From Acanthopleura granulata (Eukaryota > Mollusca > Polyplacophora > Chitonida > Chitonidae), in assembly GCA_016165875.1 (NCBI GenBank), contig JABBOT010000080.1, forward strand, positions 18,262,572 to 18,326,571: DNA of 64,000 nt, given 5' to 3'. This document shows, piece by piece, positions 1 through 12,200 of this stretch. Position numbers and translations under genes: made by a program. A model generated the notes under the pieces. It was not told the origin of the DNA. It saw only the letters and a list, made by a program, of their open reading frames with translations, and did no database searches. Positions within the stretch are counted from its first letter, which is position 1; each line of letters begins with the position of its first letter.

Positions 1-48
1 GTTTCCGTCCGTACTTCTCAAACTGATTGATTTTGATTCATCTCACAG

Positions 49-940
49 GGATCAGATCATCCATGTGGAGCAGGGGGAGATAACTCTATTAGCCTTGTTG
101 AGACAGACCCTCCCAATATCACCAGTCCAGGGGACATATATAAGCTCTTCCAGCCCACACATCCAAAGTCCATTCTCAAGTCAAAGGGTGAGACAGGAAT
201 GGAACCTGCCACTGAACAGAGTGGTGTGGAGGAAAAAACATTTCTAGCACATCCTGCTGAAGTGAGTTCTCGATCAGTTTTGTAAATATGTGTGTAATCT
301 TATTGATGTCAAGCAGCATTCTTTCTGTGAACATTTGCCAGGTGTTCTAAACTGAGGACTGCAAGTCAATTACTTATCAGATTTCTTAGAACTTTGGATT
401 TTGGACTTTGCCCAGTATCCTGACAGTCATGATGTTAATGTTGCCTCTGAGTCATGAGCTCATGAGAGATAAAAAAAGATTTAGTAAAAACATTTAGAAA
501 AGATTAACATGACAGCAAAGCCAAAAGTAAAGAACACCTAATGACTTTTTCACATTATTTAATATTGCTGTCTTTTGACTCTTGTCTTGTTGCAGTATAT
601 TCAGTTTACTTCAAGCTAATAAGCCTAAAATTTTATTATTGTTGGTTGGATTGTTGTAAGATATTTCCCTAGATACACTTTACCACTCTTATTTTGGTTT
701 TACTGTTAATAACAGTTTTTTTTTTTTTTTTTTTTGACATTTATTTTGCCATCTCTTATTGGTCCACTGTTGTTGCAGGCATTTTCTGGCGCCATTGTCG
801 AGCGAGACTTGGATAGACCCATTTCCAGTGTAACAGAAGGTTTAGTGTCAGGCACAGTTGCTGCACCCGTGGCCAATCCACCGAAACGCATTTCAAAATT
901 TAAAGCTGATCGACAAAAAAAACAGAACCTCAACAGGTAG
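49..940 (+). CDS. URI1: URI1 (unconventional prefoldin RPB5 interactor), last two coding exons, 5' partial
   Basis: Two spliced exons, 49-261 and 779-940, both phase 0. The first follows tctcacag and ends GCTGAA before gtgagt; the second follows ttgttgcag and ends with TAG at 938-940. The second exon begins AFSGAIVERD and ends KRISKFKADRQKKQ; this combination of an FSG-[IV]-E block and a basic R[IV]SKFKA tail is the C-terminal signature of URI, a scaffold of the R2TP/prefoldin-like complex that binds RPB5 and PP1. The first exon contains PKSILK, which fits a SILK-type PP1-docking motif. The prefoldin domain lies upstream of the window, so this is only the C-terminal part. The exon reading frame of 49-261 has no ATG near its start, so simple start-to-stop ORF finding shows the wrong frame here. 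Identification rests on the conserved tail and on adjacency to cyclin E; I am fairly sure. Confidence 0.8.
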
Positions 941-1780
941 CGCATATGTATCATTCTGGTTTCTTTGGATAGACATTATACATGACTTTTATGTTAAGTA
1001 GGCTGAACCTACACTGTACACATAATTGCACAGGATATAAGACAAATGTTAGAAGAGGATAAAGTGTACCAGGCTACATGTTGTGAAGAGGGAAATCTGG
1101 AATCATTCCTTTATACCTGATGATAAATTCAAAATAACAGCAAGAACTGTCATTTTTTATGTTTACACTGAAAGACAACTCCTTGTTGTGGATTCTGCCT
1201 CCAGAAGTGACAAAAATTGTTGACTTTCAGAAGAAGAGAAAATTGTCATCTGATATATTGGGGATGAGATTACAGGTGTAATTGCAAGGACAGTATTGTT
1301 GTGTGATACTGTGCCTGAATCACGATAGTGTGAACTGCATTTATCCTGGTTTATCATTTTACAATAAAACAGATGTTACCTTTTCTCATGTAAAATTTTT
1401 GTGTAGTTTTGTTGTTGATTTTAATCCCATTCCTATGGGGATACTAATTTGGGTATGTCTGTCAGCCTGTTCATCTGTCATGCTTTGGTCTCCCCACAGT
1501 TACTCCAGACATGCAGTTTTGATAAAGTTTGGTATGGAGTTTTAATTTGTGCAAGTTCAGATCCAGTTTGACAACTAGCTAGCCTAAATTATATATCAGT
1601 TTTACATATTTAATGATTTACGTAATTCGCAGTGGTTATTGGTTTCTTTAAAATGGCTGGTCTGCTCCAAATATTTTCTGATTTTGATAAAATTTTGAAT
1701 CTAGGTTTTATTTTTTTTTTTTGTAGAACCTCAGAACAAGTTATAAAATCATGTGTGTGGGATATAAATTCTAAAGTAAC
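941..1780 (+). other. URI1 3' UTR and downstream intergenic DNA; AATAAA at 1363-1368
   Basis: AT-rich sequence after the URI1 stop without a recognisable gene. A canonical AATAAA lies at 1363-1368, about 420 bases after the stop, and is the best candidate for the poly(A) signal. From there to the SINE at about 1790 nothing else was recognised. Confidence 0.45.
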
Positions 1781-1784
1781 TTGC

Positions 1785-2036
1785 TGTTATATTTATTCAT
1801 TTATATGATTGGTGTTTTACTTGAATATTTCACTTACATGATGGCGGCCAGCATTTTGGTGGGAGGAAACTGGACAGAGCCCGGGGGAAACCCACGATCT
1901 TCTCGCAGGATGCTGGCAGACCGTCCCACATACGGCCGAAGAGGAAGCCAGCATGAGCTGAACAGCGACCATATTGGTGGGAGGCTTCTGGGTCATTATG
2001 CTACACTAGCGTGCTAACCAACTGAGCCACGGAGCT
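1785..2036 (-). mobile_element. tRNA-derived SINE (family 1), near full length, minus orientation
   Basis: Read on the minus strand it starts with a tRNA-like head (ccgtggctcagttggttagc, with a box A), then a central region (gccagcatgagctg on the plus strand), a conserved 'gtttcccccgggctctg' block and a tail 'gtgaaatattcaagtaaaac'. The same order recurs in many copies in the window. The plus-strand frame open over 1781-2017 is SINE-derived and not a gene. Confidence 0.85.
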
Positions 2037-2703
2037 GTTATGTTATTAGCTGGACATGTGTTCAGTTACAACGAAGAATTTAAAATGTCGCTATGTAAAT
2101 TTCAAGATTTCACAAGCTTTTGATCTGCTTGCCAACAAAAATAAAACAAAAAAATATAAAATAATAGGTCTTGGCAACAAGATCAAATGATTGTAGAGCC
2201 TTGAAATTTACATTGTGACACCTTGAGGCGTTCATCATTAAGATTTGTAGTTATGTCAGTTTGGGTTGAGTTTCAACATTTGCTTCAACATTAACGAGTG
2301 AATTACTGTGTTCATTGACCGCAACCTGGATGTTTTTGCCAGCCACAAAATCAGGTTATTTTAGTCTAAAATCTGATTTCACTTCACTCTTTGTAAGTAA
2401 TAAAGACTGTAAGCCACAAAAGTAAATACCTGAGACAAAAGTAGCCCATGTATCATCTACAACAGCATGCAGTCTGTACGTGAATGTGACTGTGTTGCTA
2501 GGCTAGACCTGCATAACAGGGCTGTCTGAAAAATGTAGAAGCATGGTTGCTTCTATTTATTACATGAAGAATAGATGTAATTAAATAATGATCCCTATAA
2601 ATGATTTCACACTGCTGTTGTCGCACATCTCTGCAGTAATCCATACTTTCTGTGAGTTTATCATTTTTTGGAAGATGCCAAGTGCTAGCTGTGTCACAGT
2701 TGC
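2037..2703. other. Intergenic, no gene seen
   Basis: AT-rich unique-looking sequence between a SINE and a 33-bp tandem repeat, in the tail-to-tail interval between URI1 and cyclin E. No exon-like stretch or RNA gene was recognised. Confidence 0.5.
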
Positions 2704-2895
2704 CTGATGCACTGGTTATATCAGTTGGCTGATGTACTGATGCACCGGTTATATCAGAGGGCTGATGTACTGATGCACCGGTTATATCAGTTGGCTGATG
2801 TACGGATGCACCGGTTATATCAGCAGGCTGATGTACTGATGCACCAGTTATATCAGTTGCCTGATGTACTGATGCACCAGTTATATCAGTGTTTA
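2704..2895 (+). repeat. 33-bp tandem repeat, about six units
   Basis: The unit is close to 'gatgcaccggttatatcag' followed by 'ttggctgatgtact', repeated about six times with few changes. Because 33 is divisible by three and the unit has no stop, it gives an open 11-residue repeat (MHRLYQLADVL). There is no promoter, flanking coding sequence or homologue I recognise, so I call it a minisatellite. Confidence 0.85.
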
Positions 2896-3884
2896 TTGAA
2901 ATTTATTGGGTCTTCACTATTCATCAACAACTCTTAAAGTGAAACCAGGATTGCTCTGTTATTGAATTGAACCTGTTTAAGTAGTATATAGGTTTGATTT
3001 GTTGAAGAAAGCACCTGGCAGAAAAGCCAAGTTGCAAGTTAGGGAATTACTGAACTGTGCAGACTCTTCAAAGTTGAAGTGAAGAAAAACTTCAGGTGTA
3101 TACATGCATATTACAGGCAGTCAAATACTAGTAAACTTAATATACATGTATTGCTCTTGAGGGAGATTTGTCCCCGAACTCAACTAATGTAACATATCTG
3201 TTTAATTAGATTCAGCCTTTAACAACTTAGTGTATACTGTCATAAAACAGATGGCACTGTTATCAAATGTTCTGAAAATCTGTTTCCAGGAAACAGGATA
3301 TGTAGTGTCTACCAGGCAGATCCACAGTATTGCTTCATCTTGCATCTGACACTGGATGATTACATTAAATAATCTTATACACTAGCTACAGATTTACATG
3401 TGGGCTGAACAAATAAATACATGTAGAACTTGTAGAATGAAAAGGTTCTCCAAACAGATTTATGTTAATCTTGTCTGAGCCATGTCCTGTGTAGAAAGCT
3501 TTGGAAGATACAGTGTAACTGTATATAGGCTTACAGGAGACTGGTAAGAAGTTGTCTAACCAGGATGACTGATGTGCCAGTGCATGTGGACATAGATGAA
3601 GGGAGACTGGGCCTCCTCCCTGCCAGGGGTTAGTAGATAAGCACATCTGGGAAAGATATATAACCAAATGGGAGTTTCATGAGAGATTGGTTTAGATGCC
3701 TTGTGTACCTTCATGGGTGAGTGATTGTTCAGTGTGGACAACTCTGTCAACTAGACCCTGTTCTAACAGCACATTGGCTGATAGAGACACAGGCTTGATT
3801 GCAGGTTGGGGCAGTAGCTGATTTGCTCTGGGTAGACCGCAATTGGCACAGTATCATGATGAGATGGAGCTGTAACTAGGATTA
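2896..3884. other. Intergenic, no gene seen
   Basis: AT-rich sequence between the 33-bp repeat and the next SINE. Short open frames on the minus strand near 3386-3750 show no recognisable domain and lack splice context. Confidence 0.45.
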
Positions 3885-4147
3885 TTTATTTATTTATTTG
3901 ATTGGTGTTTCACCTGTACTCAAGGATATTTCACTTATACCACAGTGGCCATCATTATGGTTGGAGGAAACCAGACAAAGCTGGGCGGAAACCCAGGATC
4001 ATCTGCAGGTAGCTGGCACACCTTCCCACATATTACTGGAGAGGAAGCAAGCATGATCTGGTCTTAAACTCACAGCTACTGCATTGGTGAGATGCACCTG
4101 GGTTTTTCACTGCACTAATGCACTAACCCTCTTGGCCACAGAGGTCC
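3885..4147 (-). mobile_element. tRNA-derived SINE (family 1), minus orientation
   Basis: On the plus strand it starts with the tattta tail (tatttatttatttgattggt), passes 'caaggatatttcacttatac', 'ggaggaaacc', 'ggaaacccaggatcatctgcagg', and ends in the reverse of the tRNA-like head (gcactaaccctcttggccacagag). Same order as the other family 1 copies, more diverged. Confidence 0.8.
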
Positions 4148-6630
4148 GCTTAACTAGTATTTGACATGTACCAGTAGTTAATAGCTCATTTGACGATCTT
4201 GGTGTACAAAATACCTGAAGATGTTCTAAGGCACAATGCTGCAGGTTCAGTTTTGGGAAAGAGGGGACATGGTTGATGTTAGCAATAGGCCAACTCCGTG
4301 GGGAAAAACATGCTTTCCTTTCCTGGCCATTTGTTTCAAATATTTTTTTCAATTTCAACATAGGCTACCTAGCACATCAGCATCGTGTACCTGAAACTGA
4401 AGTAGTCAATGGCAAATGTCGCTCAACATTTGTTTCAATGGCTAATGTCAGTGAGCACTTTTTTCACAAACTTAATTATTTGTCATATATTTATAATTTA
4501 TGGTAATTAGTCATCTCAGCATTTTTGAAATAAAACAGAGCTGTATATTTACCTTTGAACATAATTTTTTTTAACATGGGAACCACTCTGAACTGAAACA
4601 GTTTTTTGCCTTCAAAGTGTCATTAACATGTTTTTAATTAATTGGTATTAGTATAATTGTTTTCCCTTCTAATTTAAGCTTGTTTGTCAACTTTTCCTAA
4701 GCTGCCACCTCAGCCACTGCTGTCCCCACTCTCAATGCCCCACCACCTCTGTCAAACTTCACTCCACCCTCCCCAAACAAAAACAGCCCACCATACCATG
4801 ACCCTCACCATGTGTAGGCCAACCCTTAGTCACCCACCCATCTACCTCCCTCCCCAGCTGACCACTGATGAATTAAGAGAGACAGGTTTAAATTTCAGCC
4901 TGGTAATTTCACAGCTCATGTGTTATGAGGGTTATAGAAAGGCCCCCCCTTCACCCCCCCCCAACCACTCTCACCCCCACCCCACTGGTGCTGATGTAGG
5001 CCAACCAGCCATATGCTGTATTAACGCACTGAGTGACAGACAGAGGGGCCACCACTCAGCACCTTCTTAATGGCTGAGTGTAACAGTCAAGAGTGTTATT
5101 TACCTTGAATGAACATCCTTTCAGTCCGCAAATTTGGAGTCATTGGTTGAAGGACTACATGTCTAACGCAGTTGCAATGATGATGGATCAGTTGGTTAAT
5201 CAGTTGATTGTCTGATTGAAAGATTGGTCTAGTTTTGATTGAAAAATTTCACTTGCTGACTAGTGACACATTTAAATGACTATATTTGAATCAATGAACG
5301 GCATCAGTTTGTTAGGTATACATGCTGTTAGTGGTTTACTCCACCCTCTCGACCTCAAAATAAAAAAAAAAAAAAGAAACGTTAATGGTTGTTGCCAAAA
5401 AAAGTGAAAAAAGTGAAATACAAAGAAGATAAAACCAAATAAACAGATGAAACCATGTATCGGTACAGTTAAAGAAGGCAAAGATGTTATAATTCTTTTC
5501 GTGTGCTTTTTTTTTTCATTCATGATAGCATACAAAATTGTCTGGCCAGAGCAATAAGTAGAAGAACCAGTGATTTTTTAAAAGTGCACATATCAGCTAC
5601 ATGACAGACAGATGTCCCACACAACAGGGGATTTATCTCAAACATTTACACCAAACAGGTAACTTTCAGAGCTACTGATGCATGCTTCTTATGCTGTGAG
5701 TTAGGCCAGGGTGTATCTTTAGATCTGGCCTACCGGAAGTCAGCAAGAAATCTGGCCAGAGGAATCTAATTTTAAACTCTGATGGCAAGATCAGTGCCAT
5801 GGCTTAATCCAGTGATAGCGAAATGTTAACCACTAAATGACCCAGTGTGATAGCACCTCATATCTGAGTGGGGCTGCCCTTGAATTAGCTGATTGAATGA
5901 CAACAGGGATTTGAGTGGACATTTTGTCAAAGGTTCAGTTCCCTGACATGGGTTTTTTCCTCACCCGTCCCTCCAATCCTCACCCATATTAAACCCTGCC
6001 GAACAAAATTTCACCAGCTGACCGTAGTGACAGTTTAGTGACTATATTTGAATCAATGAACAGCAGCAATTTGTTAAATGTGTAGAAGACATTGCTCAAC
6101 TCTATTCTTTCTCACATGTACTACTACATACTTTAATTTTTTCTTTTATGGCATATTTGCCAATGTTACAGATGTTGTGTTGAATGTTGTCCTCGAGTTC
6201 CTATTCATGTAAAGTGTTTCGTTTTTGGAATTTTATTTGTTGGATTGTTTTTTAACAAATCACTCAAGAACATTTTCTACAGTTTTCATCTATGAAAGAA
6301 TATGACAGAAGAACATGTCAGGAAAAAGACATGCCATGCCATGGAAAACTGATGTAAATATGCTATAGCTCGTGAAACCCAAGATATGATTGTCAGCTAA
6401 ATTGCTCAACATTTTGGTCAAATGATCTCGCCTTCTTTCATAGCACACTCACTGGGCACAGAGCTTTGTTGGTCAGATGTTTCCACAAAAATGATGTCAA
6501 GCGCCTGTTTTTTTTTCACAAAGCCATTTCGGACTGAAATCCAAAATAATTGAATGAATGATTGAATGAATGCTTGGGTTTTACCTTGTACTTAATGCTT
6601 TTTCAGTTACATGATGACGAGAAGTTCTTA
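4148..6630. other. Intergenic, with a pyrimidine/C-rich stretch and a ~100-bp direct duplication
   Basis: No gene recognised. 4690-5000 is rich in CCC and CCACC and gives a proline-rich open frame without homology that I can see. A ~100-base segment around 5235-5335 (containing 'gactatatttgaatcaatga') recurs around 5999-6095 in the same orientation, so a local duplication is present. Confidence 0.5.

Positions 6631-6632
<2 letters not shown>

Positions 6633-6667
<35 letters not shown>
6633..6667. repeat. (AT)n microsatellite
   Basis: Uninterrupted alternating AT over about 35 bases. Confidence 0.95.
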
Positions 6668-6669
<2 letters not shown>

Positions 6670-6849
6670 TACTGTGTCTTTGACACTGCAACATCATGCT
6701 GAAGACTCCACCCAGTCACATTACCAGGGTCCTACTGACACCTGACCAACCAGTCGTTTCCTTGCACTAACTTCATAACGTTGCCGTTATGTGAGAAAAA
6801 GTATCCCACTGTAACAATCCTGTGGCCTGACGGACAAAACATGCTTAAA

Positions 6850-6931
6850 TTATTCATTGGGTTGGTCTTTTAAGCTATACTCAAGAATATTTCAGATGTA
6901 CGACAGCGGCCAGCATTATGGTGGCAGGAAA
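6850..6931 (-). mobile_element. SINE family 1 tail fragment, minus orientation
   Basis: Contains 'actcaagaatatttcagat', 'gacagcggccagcattatgg' and 'gtggcagga', matching the 3' third of family 1 read in reverse. The head is missing. Confidence 0.65.
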
Positions 6932-9200
6932 ACATGCTTAATGATGGAGTTCATATAGTTTGATAGGATCCGACTACACAGCACAAGTCTATGCTAGCAG
7001 TTCACAGAAAAACCACAAGTCATACAATTAAACAACAACATGGGTGTAAGATTCATCATATCAAGGAGTAACAGTTTATTTGATTCATTCTGACATTGAG
7101 ACACACTGCAAAATGCTCAGAGGTAAAAATTCCTGTTGGAATGTCAGGAATGAAAGATGTAGACAGTCTATCGTTTACCGCCATAGAGTAATACGTGGCA
7201 TTAAAAATAAACAACACCTCTAACATATATGTTCTGATACACACAAAACAATGACAAGTTTATGTCTTCAACATTAACATGTAACATAAGAGTGGATAAC
7301 AATCAACTTGTCCCTTTTTTTTTTAATATGCGTATAAAATGCTGCTTGCCTGCGAACATGCATGGCATGGAGTATTCACTCCTATCATGACAACAAATGA
7401 AATGAAATGTTTGTTTTGAACGTAATATAATGGTAAACAATGATCAGATGTGGAAACATGCACGTAAATTAAATAAGCACGAGTTGTGTCGTAGTTAAAC
7501 TCTTGAACATAATGGTTAAATAACAGATTATTCTGTGTAAAATAAAATACATAAAGTCGTAGATGAATTTCTGCATTAAATAAACATTCTTTGTTGTTAA
7601 ATAAGTTGAATATGATTTTTTATGAGACGAAAATGTACAAAAGAAAATGCTGGAATATTTTACACAAAGAAATGAACTGTGAGGCAATTATAAAGCCTTC
7701 AAACGTATTACTGGGAAGCTCAAGAGCATATTAGAAGGGGAGATAATTGAAGCCCACTGAACACACAATAGTCCTGAACATATAGACCACAGGGCTCTAG
7801 ACATGGCTATTCACATGGGCTACTACTACTTCCCTTCAAATACATCCATGATTCCCACTCCCTCATTTTATTTTTTTTTAAATATTTTGTAAATGTATTA
7901 TATCAATATGAATATATACACATGGAATACATAAATACCTAAATAATGGTTGCCTTGAAAGAAATGTCTGTTTAACCCGCTGGTAAAAGGCAATGACTGA
8001 TAATGTGTAGAGTGAAAGGACACGTTACACACATGGGTCCTTCGGCTCTCATTGCACCATATTAACACAAGACGCACCCAACCGTCAAAAACAAAATACC
8101 ACCACAATGTGACATGCAAAGAAAAGAAAAGAAAAGAAAAGAAAAGAAAAGAAAAGAAAAAAAATAAAATAAATGGAAACTAACAAAAATAAAACCTTGC
8201 ACATAAACTGAAGACTACGGTGAGTTGTCAAAAAAAAAAAAAATTCTTTAGAAATCTGTACAAGAAGAATTACTGCTGAGGACATAATCAGAAAACCCTC
8301 GGCCAGCTAATGATGGCTTTATCCACACAGATATTAAAAAAATGATCATTGATGAATTCATTTTTAAATCCAGAATTTACATCACTTGTGCACCAGTATC
8401 AAATTTAGCACAACTAGACAATTCATTCATTTTATTAAATCAGTTTCAATTTCATACAAAAAAAAAAAAAATCAGGTATGTACATCTTAAATTCACATCT
8501 GCATGATTTTAATTACATTCAGTTCTTTCATGGCCTTCCTACAAAAAAATTTCTTTCTTTGGATTTTATAATCTGAAAATTAGGTATAATGAAAAGAAAT
8601 TGTATTTCTTTACTACAAAGGATTTCATAAAATATTTATTACACTTGGTGGGTCAAAAAGCAGGATGACAGTGGTAGAGATAATTTTTCTACACATTGAA
8701 CAGAAAACAGTTGTATAAGACCTTTAAAACACAGCTGGTGTTGTCATATGCATGGGTCACTCCATAAAAGAATCACTCCTTGAAGACACCAAACAAAGTT
8801 AGCCTTCTTTTCGCATTCTTCACCAGGCAAACAAGGACCACATCTCATTAACCTCATGGGTGAATTCTTACACTCTAGAACTCAAACAGATGGCTTTTGG
8901 GATTTTGCCAATCACTGGACAACTTTCTTTATGTAATGAATATTCATGAGCACAGAAAAGGGAGATTACCCCTTAACTGTCTTTTGCCTTGCTGCTTATC
9001 AGAGAGGATGCACCACAGCTGTGTTCACCTTCACACTTAATATCTATGCAACTGACAACAGTCAGTGGAATGCGATTGCACATTATGCATTTACAAGCAT
9101 CGGTTTATCAACAATGGAACTGCTTAACAATATGGCAGCCCTTTCGTTTAACCAAACTTGAAAATGAAAATTTGATAACCTATAAACTGGCCAACACGTT
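6932..9200 (-). other. Cyclin E 3' UTR and downstream intergenic DNA
   Basis: No separate gene seen. The cyclin E stop codon is at 9201-9203 on the minus strand, so the 3' UTR runs down from 9200. Reverse-complement AATAAA motifs occur at 8635-8640 and 8431-8436; either could be the poly(A) signal, and a longer UTR to about 7050 cannot be excluded. A (GAAAA)n run lies within. Confidence 0.4.
8117..8160. repeat. (GAAAA)n microsatellite
   Basis: Eight or more perfect GAAAA units followed by an A run. Confidence 0.95.
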
Positions 9201-12200
9201 TCATGTAGAGTTCATGTTCAACGCTCTTCGTTGCTCCTCCATGTCTTTCTTGTTGCTCTGAGGGGGAGTAAGAATACCAGGGATTTGTGTGCTGAAGTCT
9301 GGACTACTTCTCTGGCTGTCAAACACAAACATGTCCTCTTTTCGAGACTGTGCCTTCTCCTACAAACAAAAAAGCAAAGTTAGAAAATCTGACATACTGG
9401 AAAGGACACTTTCATTCATTCAAGCAGTTTCAAACTTAGATGTGGTAGCAAGGCTACCAAAAGAGCTCGCCTGTAGGGGGTAGATGGTGACAGAGTAACG
9501 AATAAATGTTGACAAGATAGACAATTAAAATTAATATATTTGTAACAGCGCATAACACGCTTGTGAATTTTTGAGAGAAGACCCGTAGCACAGGCTGAGC
9601 TCAAACATGCAGTAGTTTTTTTCTAAGATTCCTTTAAATTAACATTGTTTTCCCTGTTACTTGGTGTCTGAGGGTGAAATTTGTAACCTGGAAATACGGT
9701 AATTAAAATGAATATAGAGCAGGACTGATGGAACATCCCATTTGTGCTATTGTACTCTAATTGTGTGCAAACTCTGAGCTCAATACATGCAGTATTTTTT
9801 AAGATACAATCACTAGCATTAGCTTAACACATTCTAATATACAGAACACTAAGTGAGGGATTCGGTAATTTACAGTATTTAATGTGCACACACAGAATCA
9901 ACAATGGAATATCTCCCTCGTGTTATTGTGCTCTACATGTCTCCGAAGGCTGAGTTCAATACATGCAGTGCTTTTTAAGATACCCCCCCCAACATATTAA
10001 CGTTACTTTCCCTGTTATTGAATGCAGTCGCTCAGGGTACGACATAAGCTACGCCTGCACTTAGTACTGGCGAGCTAATAAAGCTTAAAACATTTTAAAA
10101 TTTTGCACCCTGCTCAAATGACCTTATTAGAAACACATTTACTGCTGCAAGAGTTATTCCAGCCAATTTCGTGGTTGTGGTTACCACAACCAGAAATATC
10201 GGAAAATGGAGTTTTAAATAAATTTTGCACTGAGTTTTCCAGTTTGTTCCAACTGAGTACCTAACTGGCTAGAAAAAACGCTGTGCTGGTGTGTATGGTA
10301 AAGAAAATTGAGTTGCCATAATTACAATAAATTTCATGGAAGTTTTCATTAACTGATAAACCTTGTAGAAAGCTGATCAAAATCATGGCAAGGCCTAGGT
10401 AATTAACATTACATCACATATAACAATGTCATTTTTCACCAACTAACTGCGTGATTCTGCCCAATTGGCCTTGGAAATTATTTTATGGGGCAAAACAAAA
10501 ACATCCTCTAAATCTCTTACTAATGAGGCATTTAGAAGTCTACAAGTAACATAACAGGGTTTGCTGATGGATAACAGTAACTTAGTTATCCATATACAAA
10601 CGGTGAAACCATTTGAAGAATTCATCTGTTAAAAAGAGATCCGTGATAAAATCAACTACACGTGGAGCTGAACAAGTGAAACGTAAAGGATATTTACCAG
10701 CATGGCAACATCGACGGCATGCGTCTGTATATTGTGCGTGTCCTCTGGGGGAATGGTGGGGAAGAACTTGAGCTCTGTGGATCCCGCCTCCCTTATGGTG
10801 ACAGCATGAGGAGCCATCCACTGCACACAGGCCATGATGTCAGTCATATTCAAGCCTGACAAACAACAAGCACAACCTTCTCAGTAAACTTGGAATTACG
10901 TCACAAAGAAATTAAGGAGGAATCAGCACAAACCGTACAAATGTGGCAGTTATTAATTGAGTCGATGCAAATTTACATACATTAGTGCAAGGTGTAATCA
11001 CTGATTTGAATTGTTGCATTCCAAATTTCTGGCCCATTTTATATTGCACTATTAGCCCTCTCCTGCTGTAAAGTGTACTCAGAATGTTGTAACCTAGAAA
11101 TTTGAAACTCGCGAATTTCGGCAAGACTTTACGAGCTTTTCTTCTCATTTTTGCTAATCAAAAACATTCACAAGGCTTTTGGTAATGGACATCACTGTGA
11201 GTAATATGTGACATCTTTTGTATTTCACTCGATTTTCAACTTAAAGTCAACTTAAATTAATTGATTTATTGTGTAAATGTTTATAAATGTGTGTCTGTGG
11301 AGGGCATAGGGGAAGATGAGTAATATATTGAGCGAGTTGTATTACCCTCAGAAAATAAAGACATTATTACTATTACTAACCGGAGACGGCCAGAGCTATG
11401 CTCTCTGAGGACATGTGATACAGAGCTGATGCTGCCAAGACACTGTTTGTGAACTGTACTGAGTCCAGATCCAGTATACAGAGATCAGTCAACTGTCAGA
11501 ACAAAATGAATATGATGGTTATAGGACAAGACTACACAGGATGAATGCCACCGATACAGACGTGGCTTACTGAAATCATAACACGTACAAGTATTTTATT
11601 TCTTTCATTTTCTGAAGGTTGAATGCTTGTTCGTATTTTACAAGTGTTCCAAAACTGGAACAGATATGCCACTGAAACTAGTCACAGTATAGAGACACTG
11701 AGCTGTGCCAGTACTGACTTGATTTTCTTATGCTGAATGCTATGCAAGGACATGCAAAAATGACCGATTTCAAAATCTTTACCATGGCCTGCCACTGATT
11801 CATCAATTTAATACGCAGATTTTCTAACCTCCTCAAACAAGATATTAACAATATTTTTTGCAGATATATGATCAAAACATACATCATCTTTTAGAAAGCT
11901 TTTATTAGGTCTCTCACATCTGGGCACACACTAACAGAAGATACACATATGAAAATTTTAATACGATAGAAACATACACATTGAAAATCACAACATAAAA
12001 TTACCACAACATAACAATGGCCAGCTAATGTGTCTGGATACATAAAAACTTGAAGAGACAAATCCAGCTTACCCTGGCAATCTGAACAAACGCGTGGGCA
12101 GAGTATTGAGGGAAAACAAATCCATGTTCACTTTCTGTGATTTGTTCCAAATTGGCCACTTGAAGGTAAACATTTAACCATGAGTTGACGGTCATGGGTG

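Noticed and set aside
4684..5070. 128-codon proline-rich open frame on plus
   Set aside because: It arises from CCC/CCACC-rich low-complexity DNA, has no domain, and no splice or promoter context was seen.
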